Shown here in pieces: positions 16,681 to 25,351 of a DNA stretch of 64,000 bases. The DNA is from Blastococcus sp. DSM 46786 (GTDB lineage: Bacteria; Actinomycetota; Actinomycetes; Mycobacteriales; Geodermatophilaceae). The notes beneath the pieces were generated by a model. That model saw only the letters and a program-made list of their open reading frames with translations. It was not told the origin of the DNA and searched no databases. How positions within the stretch are numbered: the stretch's first letter is position 1; each line of letters opens with the position of its first letter. The stretch is from assembly GCF_900109665.1 (NCBI RefSeq), contig NZ_FOAO01000011.1:47269-111268 (forward strand), given 5' to 3'. The position numbers and the translations under genes are program-made.

Positions 16681-16747
16681 GAGCACCGCTCTTGACAACG
16701 GTCGATCGCGAGCGCGAGCATTGGTCTACGACGAGAGCACCGCTCTC
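16681..16747 (+). promoter_or_regulatory. TetR-regulated divergent promoter with two palindromic operators
   Basis: Operator 1 is GAGC-ACC-GCTC at 16681-16691, next to a TTGACA -35 (16692-16697). Operator 2 is the perfect GAGAGC-ACC-GCTCTC at 16733-16747. A GAGCAT -10 candidate is at 16716-16721 (18-bp spacer), so operator 2 falls just after the expected start point. Another GAGAGC half-site lies near 16660. This is a standard arrangement for TetR repression. Confidence 0.65.
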
Positions 16748-16768
16748 ACTTCAACCACTGGAGCAGCC

Positions 16769-17698
16769 ATGGCACTGCACGTCGTCGTCGGCAAGGGGCC
16801 GGTCGGCCTGACCACCGCCCGCGAGCTGCGGGACCGCGGGCACGAGGTGCGCGTGCTCTCCCGCTCCGGCGGGGTCTCCGCGGACGGGATCGAGCACCGG
16901 CGGGTGGATGCCGCCGACACCGCCGCGCTCGCCGGTGCCGCGCTGGGGGCCGCCGCCCTCTACAACGCGGTCAACCCGGCGTACCACCGGTGGGCCACCG
17001 ACTGGCCGCCGGTCGCCGATGCGCTGCTCGCGGCCGCCGAGCGCACCGGCGCCGTCCTGGTCACCATGTCCAACCTCTACCCGTACGGCCGCCCGCGCGG
17101 CCCCATGACGCCGCGGTCGCCCCTCTCCGCCACCGACACCAAGGGCGTGGTGCGGAGGCGCATGTGGGAGCAGGCGCTGGCCGCCCACGAGGCCGGGCGG
17201 GTGCGCACCACCGAGGCGCGTGCCGCGGACTTCGTCGGGCCGCAGGTGCCTGCCGCCCAGTCCCACCTGGTGCGCCAGCTGCCGGCCCTCCGGCGGGGCC
17301 GCACCGCCTGGGTGGTCGGCGACCCCGACGCGCCGCGCAGCTGGGCCTACCTCCCCGACGTGGCGGCCACCGTGGCGACCCTGGGCACCGACGAGCGCGC
17401 GCTCGGCCGGGCGTGGCACGTGCCGAGCGGGCCCCCGCGCTCGCAGCGGGCCGCCCTCACCGACCTCGCCGCGGCCATGTCCGCCCCGGCGCCCACCGTG
17501 CGCGGGATCCCCTGGGGGGTCCTGCGGGCGGCGGGGCTGCTGTCGCCGGTCATGCGGGAGGTGCTGGACGTGCGGCACCAGTTCGACCAGGAGTACGTCA
17601 TCGACGCGGCGGAGACGACGGCGACGTTCGGCATCCCGGCGACCCCGTGGGCCGAGGTCGTCGCCGCAACCACCGGCCGCGCACCGGCGGCCGCCTGA
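16769..17698 (+). CDS. NAD(P)-dependent epimerase/dehydratase-like Rossmann protein
   Basis: The 309-residue protein belongs to the extended SDR/NAD-epimerase group. It has the N-terminal dinucleotide loop VVGKGPVGLTTARELRDRGHEV (a GxGPVG variant of GxxGxxG), then YNAVNPAYHRW and TMSNLYPYGRPRGPMT around the usual active-site region. A canonical YxxxK is not obvious, so it may be a reductase-like member with another reaction. GGAG lies 7 nt before the ATG. It is the only obvious target of the divergent TetR regulator, suggesting inducible detoxification or modification of a small molecule. Confidence 0.8.
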   Translation: MALHVVVGKGPVGLTTARELRDRGHEVRVLSRSGGVSADGIEHRRVDAADTAALAGAALGAAALYNAVNPAYHRWATDWPPVADALLAAAERTGAVLVTMSNLYPYGRPRGPMTPRSPLSATDTKGVVRRRMWEQALAAHEAGRVRTTEARAADFVGPQVPAAQSHLVRQLPALRRGRTAWVVGDPDAPRSWAYLPDVAATVATLGTDERALGRAWHVPSGPPRSQRAALTDLAAAMSAPAPTVRGIPWGVLRAAGLLSPVMREVLDVRHQFDQEYVIDAAETTATFGIPATPWAEVVAATTGRAPAAA

Positions 17699-17733
17699 GG
17701 CCGGGCGGCGGCGCCGTCACTACGGTGGTCGGC

Positions 17734-17838
17734 ATGGTCTCTGCCTGGCTCCTGGTCACCCTGACGGCGTCGTGCGCCGTGGCGCTGGGCTACGGCGCCG
17801 TCCGGCTCTCCCGCGCCCCGAAGGCGGGCCGGCGGTGA
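17734..17838 (+). CDS. Very small single-span membrane protein (34 aa)
   Basis: The product begins VSAWLLVTLTASCAVALGYGAVRL after the initiator Met and ends in a basic tail SRAPKAGRR: one membrane helix with a positively charged cytoplasmic end. The ATG is 7 nt after TACGGT (17721-17726), good leaderless geometry. Its TGA overlaps the GTG of the nitrobindin-like gene, so translation is coupled. The function is unknown. Promoter plus coupling argue that it is a real gene rather than chance. Confidence 0.6.
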   Translation: MVSAWLLVTLTASCAVALGYGAVRLSRAPKAGRR

Positions 17839-18368
17839 GCGCACCCACCGAGCTCCCGGTGCCCGACACCGCCGACGTCCGCAGCGGCCCGGAGGTCTCC
17901 CCGGAGCTCCTCTCCGTGCTGCCCCTGCTGGGGGAGTGGCACGGCGAGGGGCAGGCGGCCGGCACCGGTGGCGACCACCGGTTCGGCCAGTGGGTCCGGT
18001 TCGCCCACGACGGCCGGGGGTTCCTGGCGTACGAGTCGCGCACCTGGCGGCTCACCGACGACGGGCAGATCGTGGGGCCCGACGTCCGGGAGTCCGGCTT
18101 CTGGCGGCCCCGCGGTGAGGACGACGTCGAGCTGCTCGTGGCGACCCCCGACGGGCTGGTGGAGATCTACGTCGGCACCGCCCGCACGACCACCAGCTGG
18201 GAGCTCAGCAGCGACGTGCTGGCCCGCACGCCGGACGCCCCGGAGGTCACCCGCTCGGTGCGGCTCTACGGCATCGTCGAGGGTGCCTTGATGTACGCGA
18301 TCGACCGGGCGGTGGGGGAGCAGCCGCCGCGCCCGGTGATGTCGGCCCGGCTGGAGCGGCTGCGGTGA
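17835..18368 (+). CDS. Nitrobindin-like beta-barrel protein (THAP4/DUF1794 family)
   Basis: A 177-residue beta-barrel of the family annotated as haem-binding nitrobindin or peroxynitrite isomerase. The family motif LLGEWHGEG is at about residues 35-43, followed by FGQWVRFAHDGRGFLAYESRTW and the C-terminal helix PRPVMSARLERL. In haem-binding members the proximal ligand is a His in the segment corresponding to PRPVMSARL; here that position reads Val/Met with no His, so it resembles the ferric-nitrobindin-like subgroup and may not bind haem. The start GTG overlaps the preceding small gene and the stop overlaps the next gene (GTGA), an operon of three. Confidence 0.8.
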   Translation: MSAPTELPVPDTADVRSGPEVSPELLSVLPLLGEWHGEGQAAGTGGDHRFGQWVRFAHDGRGFLAYESRTWRLTDDGQIVGPDVRESGFWRPRGEDDVELLVATPDGLVEIYVGTARTTTSWELSSDVLARTPDAPEVTRSVRLYGIVEGALMYAIDRAVGEQPPRPVMSARLERLR

Positions 18369-20077
18369 CCGCACCGTCGTCCGCCCGCCCCGCCACCCCC
18401 CGGCAGGTCGCCGACCGCTACGTCGACGCCGTCTGCGACCTGGACCCGATCGTCGCGACCTCACTGGGCGCCCGCCCGGGCGACGACAGGCTCCCCGACG
18501 TGAGCCCGGCGGGGCTGGCGGCCGAGGCCGACCTGGCCCGCGCCACCCTGGCCGAGCTGGACCGGGTGCAGGCGGCCGACCCCGCGCTCGACGACGACCC
18601 GGTCGAGCGCCGCTGCGCCCGCCTCCTGCGGGAACGGCTGGGTGCCGAGCTCGCCGTGCACGAGGCGGGTGAGGGCTTCCGCTCCCTCAACAACCTGTTC
18701 AGCCCGCTGCACTCGGTCCGCCAGGTCTTCATGCTCATGCCGGCGGCGACGGAGGAGGACTGGTCCGTCCTCGCCCGCCGGCTCGCCCGCGTGCCGGAGG
18801 CCTACCGGGGCTACCGGGCGACGCTGGCGGAGGGGGCGCGCCGCGGCCTGCTCGTGGCGCCGCGGCAGGTGCGGACCGTCCTGGCCCAGCTCGACGAGTG
18901 GTCGAGCGGTCCGTTCTTCGGCTCGTTCGTCGCCACCGGGCCGGAGCCGCTGCGGAGCGAGCTCGCCGCGGCCGCCCGCGCCGCCGACGAAGCGGTCGCC
19001 GAGGTGCGCGACTTCCTCCGGGTCGAGTACGCCCCCCGCACCGAGGGGACGCCGGACGCCGTCGGCCGCGACCGCTACGCCGTCGCCGCGCGCCGCTGGA
19101 CCGGCTCCGACCTCGGCGCCGGTCGGGGGCTCGAGGAGGCCTACGCCTGGGGCTGGGCCGAGCACCGGCGGATACTGGCCGAGCAGCGCGTCGAGGCCGA
19201 GCGGGTGCACCCGGGCGCGACGCCGCTGGAGGCCATGCGCCGGCTTTCCCTCGAGGGTCCCGCGGTCGAGGGCGTCGAGGCGGTCCGCGAACGGCTGCAG
19301 CAGATGATGGACGCGGCGATCGAGGCGCTGGACGGCACCCACTTCGACCTCGCCGGACCGGTCAAGCGGGTGGAGGCGATGATCGCCCCGCCCGGGAGCG
19401 CCGCCGCGCCGTACTACACCCGCCCGGCCCAGGACTTCTCCCGGCCGGGCCGCACCTGGCTGCCCACGCTCGGGCGCACCCGCTTCCCGCTGTGGGACCT
19501 GGTGTCGATCTGGTACCACGAGGGCGTCCCGGGCCACCACCTGCAGCTCGCGCAGTGGGTGCACGTGTCCGGGCAGCTGTCGACCTACCAGACGTCGCTG
19601 GGCTCGGTGGGCGCGAACGTGGAGGGCTGGGCCCTCTACGCCGAGCGGCTGATGGACGAGCTCGGCTACTTCGCCGACCCCGGGGAGCGGCTGGGCTTCC
19701 TGGACGCCCAGCAGCTGCGATCGGTGCGCGTGGTGATCGACATCGGCATGCACCTGGGGCTCCCCGTGCCCGACGACGCCGAGGGCGTGCTGGCCGAGCA
19801 CCGCGGCCGGCCGTGGACGCCCGAGCTGGCGCGCACCTTCCTGGGCGAGCACTCGGGTGCGGAGGTCGCCTTCCTCGACAGCGAGCTGGTGCGCTACCTC
19901 GGCCTGCCGGGGCAGGCGATCAGCTACAAGCTCGGCGAGCGGGCGTGGCGGGACGGCCGGGCCGCCGCCCAGCGGGCCCGAGGCGCGGGCTTCGACCTCA
20001 AGGCGTGGCACATGGCGGCGCTCTCGCAGGGCTCGCTGGGGCTGGACGACCTCGCCGGGGAGCTGGCGCTGCTGTAG
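18365..20077 (+). CDS. DUF885 family zinc metallopeptidase-like protein
   Basis: The 570-residue protein of the DUF885 family has the metal-binding motif YHEGVPGHHLQL (HExxPGHH type, about residue 380) and a downstream glutamate in NVEGWALYAERL, both typical of this gluzincin-like group. No signal peptide is seen, so it is predicted cytoplasmic. Substrates of these actinobacterial proteins are mostly unknown, although some act on dipeptides or peptidic natural products. The GTG start overlaps the nitrobindin-like stop, indicating co-translation. Confidence 0.85.
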   Translation: MTAPSSARPATPRQVADRYVDAVCDLDPIVATSLGARPGDDRLPDVSPAGLAAEADLARATLAELDRVQAADPALDDDPVERRCARLLRERLGAELAVHEAGEGFRSLNNLFSPLHSVRQVFMLMPAATEEDWSVLARRLARVPEAYRGYRATLAEGARRGLLVAPRQVRTVLAQLDEWSSGPFFGSFVATGPEPLRSELAAAARAADEAVAEVRDFLRVEYAPRTEGTPDAVGRDRYAVAARRWTGSDLGAGRGLEEAYAWGWAEHRRILAEQRVEAERVHPGATPLEAMRRLSLEGPAVEGVEAVRERLQQMMDAAIEALDGTHFDLAGPVKRVEAMIAPPGSAAAPYYTRPAQDFSRPGRTWLPTLGRTRFPLWDLVSIWYHEGVPGHHLQLAQWVHVSGQLSTYQTSLGSVGANVEGWALYAERLMDELGYFADPGERLGFLDAQQLRSVRVVIDIGMHLGLPVPDDAEGVLAEHRGRPWTPELARTFLGEHSGAEVAFLDSELVRYLGLPGQAISYKLGERAWRDGRAAAQRARGAGFDLKAWHMAALSQGSLGLDDLAGELALL

Positions 20078-20081
20078 CGGC

Positions 20082-20816
20082 TCAGCCGCGTGGCGGCAGG
20101 GGGTTGACCGGGTCGTCGGCGTGGCCGACCCGGTCCTCCGCCGCGCTGGGCAGGACCTCCAGCCCGGGGGCGGTCAGGAGCGCGGCGACGCAGGCAGTGC
20201 TGCCCCCGACGTAGGTGCTCATCAGGTCGATGTCGGTGGCCACCACCCACGCGCGGTCCTCGGGCCACCACAGGTTGGCGCTCTGCTCGGACGGCTCGGG
20301 CGCCAGGTTCCGCGCCGCGTCGGCGACGGCGCCCCGCACCAGCACGGCGTCGCGGCCGCGGGGCAGCGGCAGGGGGGCCAGCCCGCGCAGCGCCGCGGCG
20401 TCGAAGCCGAAACCCGTCCACCGAGCCAGCAGGCAGGCGCCGGGGGTGCCCGTGTGGCGGGCCAGCACCGCTGCCATGCGCGCGGCGACGGTGGTGGGCA
20501 GGTGCCCCTCCGCGGGCCCGCCGTCCCAGTCGGGGGGCTGGCTGTCCTCGTTCAGGTACTCCCAGCCGCCGGTGATCGCGGGCCACTGCATGAGCGGGTG
20601 GGCCGCGGTGCCGTTGACCGCGGCGACGGCGGCCCAGGGGACCTCCACGTCGTCGTCGCCCTCGTAGCGGTAGGCCGGGTGCAGCACGCGGGCGTAGGCG
20701 GGGAACAGCGGCGGCACCAGCGAGGCGACCGTTCCCCAGTGGGCGCGGGCGACGGCCTCGGCGACCCAGGTGCCGGCGGAGACGTCGGTCTCGACGGGCA
20801 GACCGCCGAGCTGCAC
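20082..20816 (-). CDS. Conserved hypothetical protein, Trp-rich
   Basis: The 244-residue soluble protein starts at GTG 20816 (QLGGLPVETDVSAGTWVAEA), with AGGAGG 5 nt upstream. It contains WGTVASLVPPLFPAYARVLHPAYR, HPLMQWPAITGGWEYLNEDSQ and an acidic segment NLWWPEDRAWVVATDIDLMSTYVGGS near the end. I recognise no catalytic motif. It is convergent with the DUF885 gene with only 4 bp between stops. Similar unnamed proteins seem common in actinobacteria, from memory. Confidence 0.7.
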   Translation of the reverse strand: MQLGGLPVETDVSAGTWVAEAVARAHWGTVASLVPPLFPAYARVLHPAYRYEGDDDVEVPWAAVAAVNGTAAHPLMQWPAITGGWEYLNEDSQPPDWDGGPAEGHLPTTVAARMAAVLARHTGTPGACLLARWTGFGFDAAALRGLAPLPLPRGRDAVLVRGAVADAARNLAPEPSEQSANLWWPEDRAWVVATDIDLMSTYVGGSTACVAALLTAPGLEVLPSAAEDRVGHADDPVNPLPPRG

Positions 20817-21183
20817 GCGCGCCTCCTGGGAACGGACAACCCCCGGGCTGCTCCGCGGCGCTCCGCTGGGGAGCAGCACGCGGGCCGACTGGACAAACGT
20901 CGGCGGCCCGGGGGTCGGGTGACTGTCCGGTTCTCGCTCGCCGCCGTGCGACGGACGGGCGATCGTGCCGTCGCTCAGACTGTCGTCTGAACGGGCGGCC
21001 CATCTGGACGGCGGCTAGCGGACAGCCACCTCACGAGTCCTGTAGCTCAGCAAAGTTACGGACCACCTCCTCTCTCGTGTGCCACGACGGTACGACCGCG
21101 CGCGCGGGAGCGGCAACAGATTTCCTCCGCTCTGGGCGAACACGCTGGTGGGTGTGCCCGGACCGGCGTGTCCCGGCGGGCCG
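20817..21183. other. Non-coding stretch upstream of the Trp-rich gene and downstream of nhaA
   Basis: About 370 bp without a supported gene. A hairpin of 8 bp (GCTGCTCC with GGAGCAGC) lies at about 20849-20879 in the 5' region of the minus-strand gene. The segment around 21040-21080 is less GC-rich than its surroundings. A short GTAGCTCAG string near 21042 recalls a tRNA D-arm but no cloverleaf follows. Confidence 0.4.
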
Positions 21184-22680
21184 TCAGACCCCGTCGCCGG
21201 GACCGAGCGTGCGCCCGGGCGGGCGGGTGCCCTCCCAGTGCGGGTCGTGCTCGGCCTCGTCGTCGACCGTCTCGTAGCCCGGGTGCACGGCCTCCTCGCC
21301 GAGCTCGGCGGTGGCGGCGGTGGCGCCGGGGCCGGGCGGCGGCGCCACCGCCCGGTCGGTGGCGTGGTCGGCCCGGTCGTCGACGGTGTCCCAGGCATCG
21401 GGGATGCCGTCGCGGTCGACGTCGCTGATCTCGTGCAGGTAGATCTGCTTGTAGCGGCGGTTGCGCAGCCGCAGGATCACGCTGGCCAGCAGCGCCGCGG
21501 CCACCGTGCCGGCCAGGATGCCGACCTTGGCGTGGTCGTAGCTCTCGCTCTCCGCACCGTAGGCGAGCTCGGTGATCAGCAGCGAGACGGTGAACCCCAT
21601 CCCGCCGAGGAGGGCCAGCCCCACCACGTCCGGCCAGCCGAGGTTCTCGTCCAGCTGCGCCCGGGTGAAGCGGGAGACCAGCCACGTGGCGCCGGTGATG
21701 CCGATCGCCTTGCCGGCGACCAGCCCGACCACGATGCCGATCGCGATGCTGTCGCCGAGCGACTCGCCCAGACCCGACAGCCCCCCGACCGCCACACCGG
21801 CGGAGAAGAAGGCGAAGACCGGGACGGCGACACCCGCCGAGAGCGGGCGGATCCGGTGCTCGAAGTGCTCGGCCATGCCGGGTCCGCCGTCCGGCCCCCC
21901 GGCGGCGTGGCTGCGGACGACCGGGACGGTGAAGGCCAGCAGGACGCCCGCGACGGTGGCGTGCACGCCGGACTCGTGGACCAGCACCCAGGTGACGGCG
22001 GCCAGCGGCAGCAGCAGCCACCAGGACCGGATCCCCTTCTGCACCAGGAAGCCGAACAGCGCCAGCGGGACCAGGGCCAGCAGCAGCGGCGTGACGGCCA
22101 GCGACGCCGTGTAGAAGATCGCGATGATCGTGATGGCCAGCAGGTCGTCGACGACGGCGAGCGTCAGCAGGAAGGTCCGCAGCGAGCTGGGCAGGTGGGT
22201 GCTGATGACGGCCAGGACGGCGAGCGCGAAGGCGATGTCGGTGGCCGAGGGGATGGCCCAGCCCTGCAGCGCCCCCTCGGGCCCGCCCAGGTTGAACAGC
22301 ACGAAGAACAGCGCCGGGACGACCATGCCGCCGGCGGCGGCGGCGATGGGCAGCGCCGCGCGGCGGGGTTCGCGCAGGTCGCCGGCGACGAACTCCCGCT
22401 TGAGCTCCAGTCCGGCGACGAAGAAGAAGATCGCCAGCAGGCCGTCGGCGGCCCAGGTGCCGAGGCTGAGGTCCAGGTGCAGCGACGCGGGCCCCACCCG
22501 GGTGTCGCGCAGCGCCTCGTAGCTCTCCGCCCAGGGGGAGTTGGCCCAGATCAGGGCGATCGCCGCGCCGATCAGCAGCAGGGCGCCGCCGACGGTCTCC
22601 TTGCGGAGCACCGAGGCGACGCGCTGCGCCTCGGTCCAGGACCCGCGTCCGAAGAGGCGGGCGGGGGCGGGCGTCGTCAC
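21184..22680 (-). CDS. nhaA: Na+/H+ antiporter NhaA with a C-terminal Ca2+-loop-like tail
   Basis: NhaA exchanges external protons for internal sodium across the membrane. About eleven hydrophobic spans cover residues 25-410. Family landmarks include [41 protein letters not shown] and the paired aspartates of AVVDDLLAI, the ion-binding site. Beyond the last span an extra tail of about 85 residues begins [10 protein letters not shown] and contains [12 protein letters not shown], an EF-hand/thrombospondin-3-like calcium loop (D-x-D-x-D-G-x-x-D), followed by an acidic Pro/Gly/Ala region. I chose GTG 22680 with GGAG upstream; the frame is open to 22737. Confidence 0.92.
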   Translation of the reverse strand: MTTPAPARLFGRGSWTEAQRVASVLRKETVGGALLLIGAAIALIWANSPWAESYEALRDTRVGPASLHLDLSLGTWAADGLLAIFFFVAGLELKREFVAGDLREPRRAALPIAAAAGGMVVPALFFVLFNLGGPEGALQGWAIPSATDIAFALAVLAVISTHLPSSLRTFLLTLAVVDDLLAITIIAIFYTASLAVTPLLLALVPLALFGFLVQKGIRSWWLLLPLAAVTWVLVHESGVHATVAGVLLAFTVPVVRSHAAGGPDGGPGMAEHFEHRIRPLSAGVAVPVFAFFSAGVAVGGLSGLGESLGDSIAIGIVVGLVAGKAIGITGATWLVSRFTRAQLDENLGWPDVVGLALLGGMGFTVSLLITELAYGAESESYDHAKVGILAGTVAAALLASVILRLRNRRYKQIYLHEISDVDRDGIPDAWDTVDDRADHATDRAVAPPPGPGATAATAELGEEAVHPGYETVDDEAEHDPHWEGTRPPGRTLGPGDGV

Positions 22681-22775
22681 GGGGCGGCTCCGGGGGTGCG
22701 GGGTCGGGTCGGGTCGGGACGCGCCCTCGACGGACACGCTGCCGACCAGACTTCCCGGCGCACCTGGGTTTCACG

Positions 22776-23624
22776 CTACCCGGCGAGCAGCTCCCCGACC
22801 CGCGGGGAGAGCCCGGCGTCGCCCCGCCGGACGCCGTCGAGGGTGTGCACGGCGACGGCGCCGCGCACACCGGAGACCAGCCACACGGCGTCGGCCGCGT
22901 GCAGGTCCTCGACCGTCCCCGGGGTCGAGGCGGTGGGCCAGCCGGCCGCCCGCGCGGCGGCGAACAGCCGTGCCTGGGTGGTGCCGGCGAGGATCCCGGT
23001 CTCCACCGGCGGCGTGTGCAGCGTGCCCGCGGCGGCCCAGACCACGGTCGAGGTCGGCCCCTCCAGCACCCGGCCCTCCAGGCTGGTGAGGACGACGTCG
23101 TCGGCGCCCAGGGCGTGCGCGTGCCGTTGGGCGGCCATGTTGACCGCGTAGGAGAGCGTCTTGGCGCCGCCGAGCAGCCAGGGGGCGCCCGCGCGGAAGT
23201 CGGCGGGCACCCCGAGCCCGAGCGTCACCACTGCGATGCCCTCCGTGCGCTGCCGGACCGTCTCCGCCGGCACGGGTGCCAGCAGGGCCAGCGCCGTGGG
23301 CGGTGTGCCCTCGCCGAGCCCGCGGGTGAGCACGAGGCGGCACACGCCCTCGACGTCGGCCGGCCAGCCGGCCACCGCCGTCGCCACCAGCGCCCGCCAG
23401 GCGGTGGCGCCGGGATCGGCCAGCCCGAGCAGCTCCGCGGAGCGGACCAGCCGGGCCAGGTGCGCGTCCAGGTGCGGCGTGCGCCCGCCGAGGACGGCCA
23501 CGGACTCGAAGACGCCGTCCCCGCGGGCGAGCCCGAGGTCGAAGGCGGTCACGACCGGCTGGTCCGCGGGCACCGGCACCGCCGCGCCGTCCCGCCAGAC
23601 CGCCACCCTGCGCTGCTCGATCAC
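22776..23624 (-). CDS. Class IV PLP aminotransferase (aminodeoxychorismate lyase-like)
   Basis: A 282-residue enzyme of the branched-chain aminotransferase/4-amino-4-deoxychorismate lyase fold. The PLP lysine is in LLGGAKTLSYAVNMAAQRHA, and the cofactor-phosphate region is LEGRVLEGPTSTVVWAAAG with ETGILAGTTQARLF. Synteny with the Fur and YgfZ genes matches Rv0812 of M. tuberculosis. Lyase activity for p-aminobenzoate/folate synthesis is likely but D-amino-acid transaminase cannot be excluded. GTG 23624 lies 6 nt after CAGGCT on the minus strand, fitting a leaderless message. It diverges from the Fur-family gene. Confidence 0.85.
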   Translation of the reverse strand: MIEQRRVAVWRDGAAVPVPADQPVVTAFDLGLARGDGVFESVAVLGGRTPHLDAHLARLVRSAELLGLADPGATAWRALVATAVAGWPADVEGVCRLVLTRGLGEGTPPTALALLAPVPAETVRQRTEGIAVVTLGLGVPADFRAGAPWLLGGAKTLSYAVNMAAQRHAHALGADDVVLTSLEGRVLEGPTSTVVWAAAGTLHTPPVETGILAGTTQARLFAAARAAGWPTASTPGTVEDLHAADAVWLVSGVRGAVAVHTLDGVRRGDAGLSPRVGELLAG

Positions 23625-23662
23625 GCGGCCAGCCTGCCGTACGCGGGGCATAGGCTCTCGCC

Positions 23663-24121
23663 ATGGGGACCGACGACGTCGCCGCTCCGCTCGCGGAGCA
23701 GCTGCGCGCGCGGGGGCTGCGCCTGACCGCGCAGCGCGCCCGGGTGCTGGCCGCGGTCGCGGCCCTGGCGCACGCCACCCCGGAGGCGATCGGTGCCCGC
23801 TTGCGCGAGGAGGCCGGCCCCGGCGGCAGCGCGGCCGACACCTCGACGGTCTACCGCACCCTGGAGCTGCTCGAGCGGCTCGGGCTCGTCTGGCACACCC
23901 ACCTGGGGCGCGGCGCGCCGGTCTACCACGCCGCCGAGCGCCCCCACCTGCACGTCGTCTGCTCCTCCTGCGGCGAGATCTCCTCCGCCGCGCCGGACCT
24001 GCTCGACGAAGCGGCGGAACGTCTGGCGGTCGAGCTGGGTTTCACCGTGGACGTCGGCCACGTCGCCCTGTCGGGCACGTGCCGCGCTTGCCGAGACCGC
24101 GCCGGAACGGAGTCCCCATGA
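23663..24121 (+). CDS. Fur-family metalloregulator
   Basis: A 152-residue ferric-uptake-regulator family protein. A winged-helix domain (residues 8-85: LRARGLRLTAQRARVLAAVAAL, TSTVYRTLELLERLGLV) is followed by a dimerisation/metal domain with HLHVVCSSCGEI and TCRACR, the two C-x2-C pairs of the structural zinc site. The sensed metal (Zn or Fe) cannot be decided from sequence alone; Zur is plausible. ATG 23663 lies 6 nt after TAGGCT, so it is probably leaderless. Its TGA overlaps the ATG of ygfZ, an unusual operon partner that may link metal status to Fe-S repair. Confidence 0.88.
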   Translation: MGTDDVAAPLAEQLRARGLRLTAQRARVLAAVAALAHATPEAIGARLREEAGPGGSAADTSTVYRTLELLERLGLVWHTHLGRGAPVYHAAERPHLHVVCSSCGEISSAAPDLLDEAAERLAVELGFTVDVGHVALSGTCRACRDRAGTESP

Positions 24122-25227
24122 CCACGCCCTCGCCCCTCCTCGCCCGCCCCGGGGCGGTCGCCGTCGAGCCGGGGCCGGAGGTTCCCCGCACCGTCGCGGC
24201 GCACTACGGCGACCCGTTGCGCGAGCAGCGGCTGCTCGCCGAGGGCGCCGGCCTGGTCGACCGCAGCGACCGGGACGTCCTCTCGGTCCCCGGCGCCGAC
24301 CGCCTCTCGTGGTTGCACAGCATCACCAGCCAGCACGTCGCGCAGCTGGCGGACGGCGTCGGCAGCGAGGCCCTGGTGCTCAGCCCCCACGGGCACGTCG
24401 AGCACCACCTGGTCGTCGCCGAGCTCGCCGGCACGACCTGGGCCGACGTCGAGCCGGGCGCCGGCCCCGCCCTGCTGGCCTTCCTCGAGCGGATGCGGTT
24501 CATGCTCCGGGTGGAGCCGCGCCTGGTCACCGACGACCGGGCGCTGCTGTCGCTCGTCGGTCCCGGGGCCGACGCGGCCCTGGCAGCGGCCGGGTTGCCG
24601 GTACCCGCCGAGCCGTACGCGGTGGAGTCCCTCGGCGAGGGCTGGGTGCGCCGCATGCCGGCGATCGGGAACGGGACGGCCGTCGTCCACGACCTGCTGG
24701 TGCCGCGGGCGGAGGTCGACGCCCTCGCCGACCGGCTGGGCGTCCCCCTCGCGGGCGCCGCGGCGCACGAGGCGCTGCGCGTGGAGGCCCGGCGGCCCCG
24801 GTTCGGCGTCGACAACGACCACCGCACCATCCCGAACGAGCTGGAGTGGCTGCGCACCGCCGTCCACCTGGACAAGGGGTGCTACCGCGGGCAGGAGACG
24901 GTCGCCCGGGTGCACAACCTGGGCCGCCCGCCGCGCCGGCTGGTGCTGCTGCACCTCGACGGCGTCAGCGAGGACCTGCCCGCTCCCGGCGAGCCGGTGC
25001 TGGCGGGTACGCGGACGGTCGGCCGGGTGGGCAGCGTCGTGCGGCACCACGAACTGGGCGTCGTCGCCCTGGCGCTGGTGAAGCAGTCGGTCGCCCAGGG
25101 CACCGCGCTGACCGTGGCCGGTTCGACCGCCGCGATCGACCCCGACGACGCCGCGCCGGCGCTCGACGACACCCAGGTGGCGGCGCGCAACCGGGTCCGG
25201 GCCGTCCGGTCTGGGACGATCGGCTGA
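24118..25227 (+). CDS. ygfZ: YgfZ/GcvT-like folate-binding protein
   Basis: YgfZ proteins bind tetrahydrofolate and help maintain iron-sulfur enzymes. The 369-residue protein has the GcvT fold and the diagnostic motif DKGCYRGQETVARVHNLGR with the conserved Cys (about residue 257), distinguishing it from true glycine-cleavage T protein. Other landmarks are SWLHSITSQHVAQL and FGVDNDHRTIPNE. The ATG overlaps the Fur-family stop. M. tuberculosis Rv0811c is the apparent counterpart in the same neighbourhood. Confidence 0.93.
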   Translation: MTTPSPLLARPGAVAVEPGPEVPRTVAAHYGDPLREQRLLAEGAGLVDRSDRDVLSVPGADRLSWLHSITSQHVAQLADGVGSEALVLSPHGHVEHHLVVAELAGTTWADVEPGAGPALLAFLERMRFMLRVEPRLVTDDRALLSLVGPGADAALAAAGLPVPAEPYAVESLGEGWVRRMPAIGNGTAVVHDLLVPRAEVDALADRLGVPLAGAAAHEALRVEARRPRFGVDNDHRTIPNELEWLRTAVHLDKGCYRGQETVARVHNLGRPPRRLVLLHLDGVSEDLPAPGEPVLAGTRTVGRVGSVVRHHELGVVALALVKQSVAQGTALTVAGSTAAIDPDDAAPALDDTQVAARNRVRAVRSGTIG

Positions 25228-25351
25228 GCGCGCCGCTGCCGCCCGCTCCCGGGTGGGCAGGCCGGGGTCGCTGACCTACGCTTCGCCCAGCGCCCGCCGC
25301 TGACCACCGCCGATGCCCGCGTGCCGGGCGTCCCGCACCTGGAGGCCACCC

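Noticed and set aside
21038-21056. tRNA-like string TGTAGCTCAG
   Set aside because: No acceptor, anticodon or T stem can be built around it; no GTTCGAATC-type T-loop follows.
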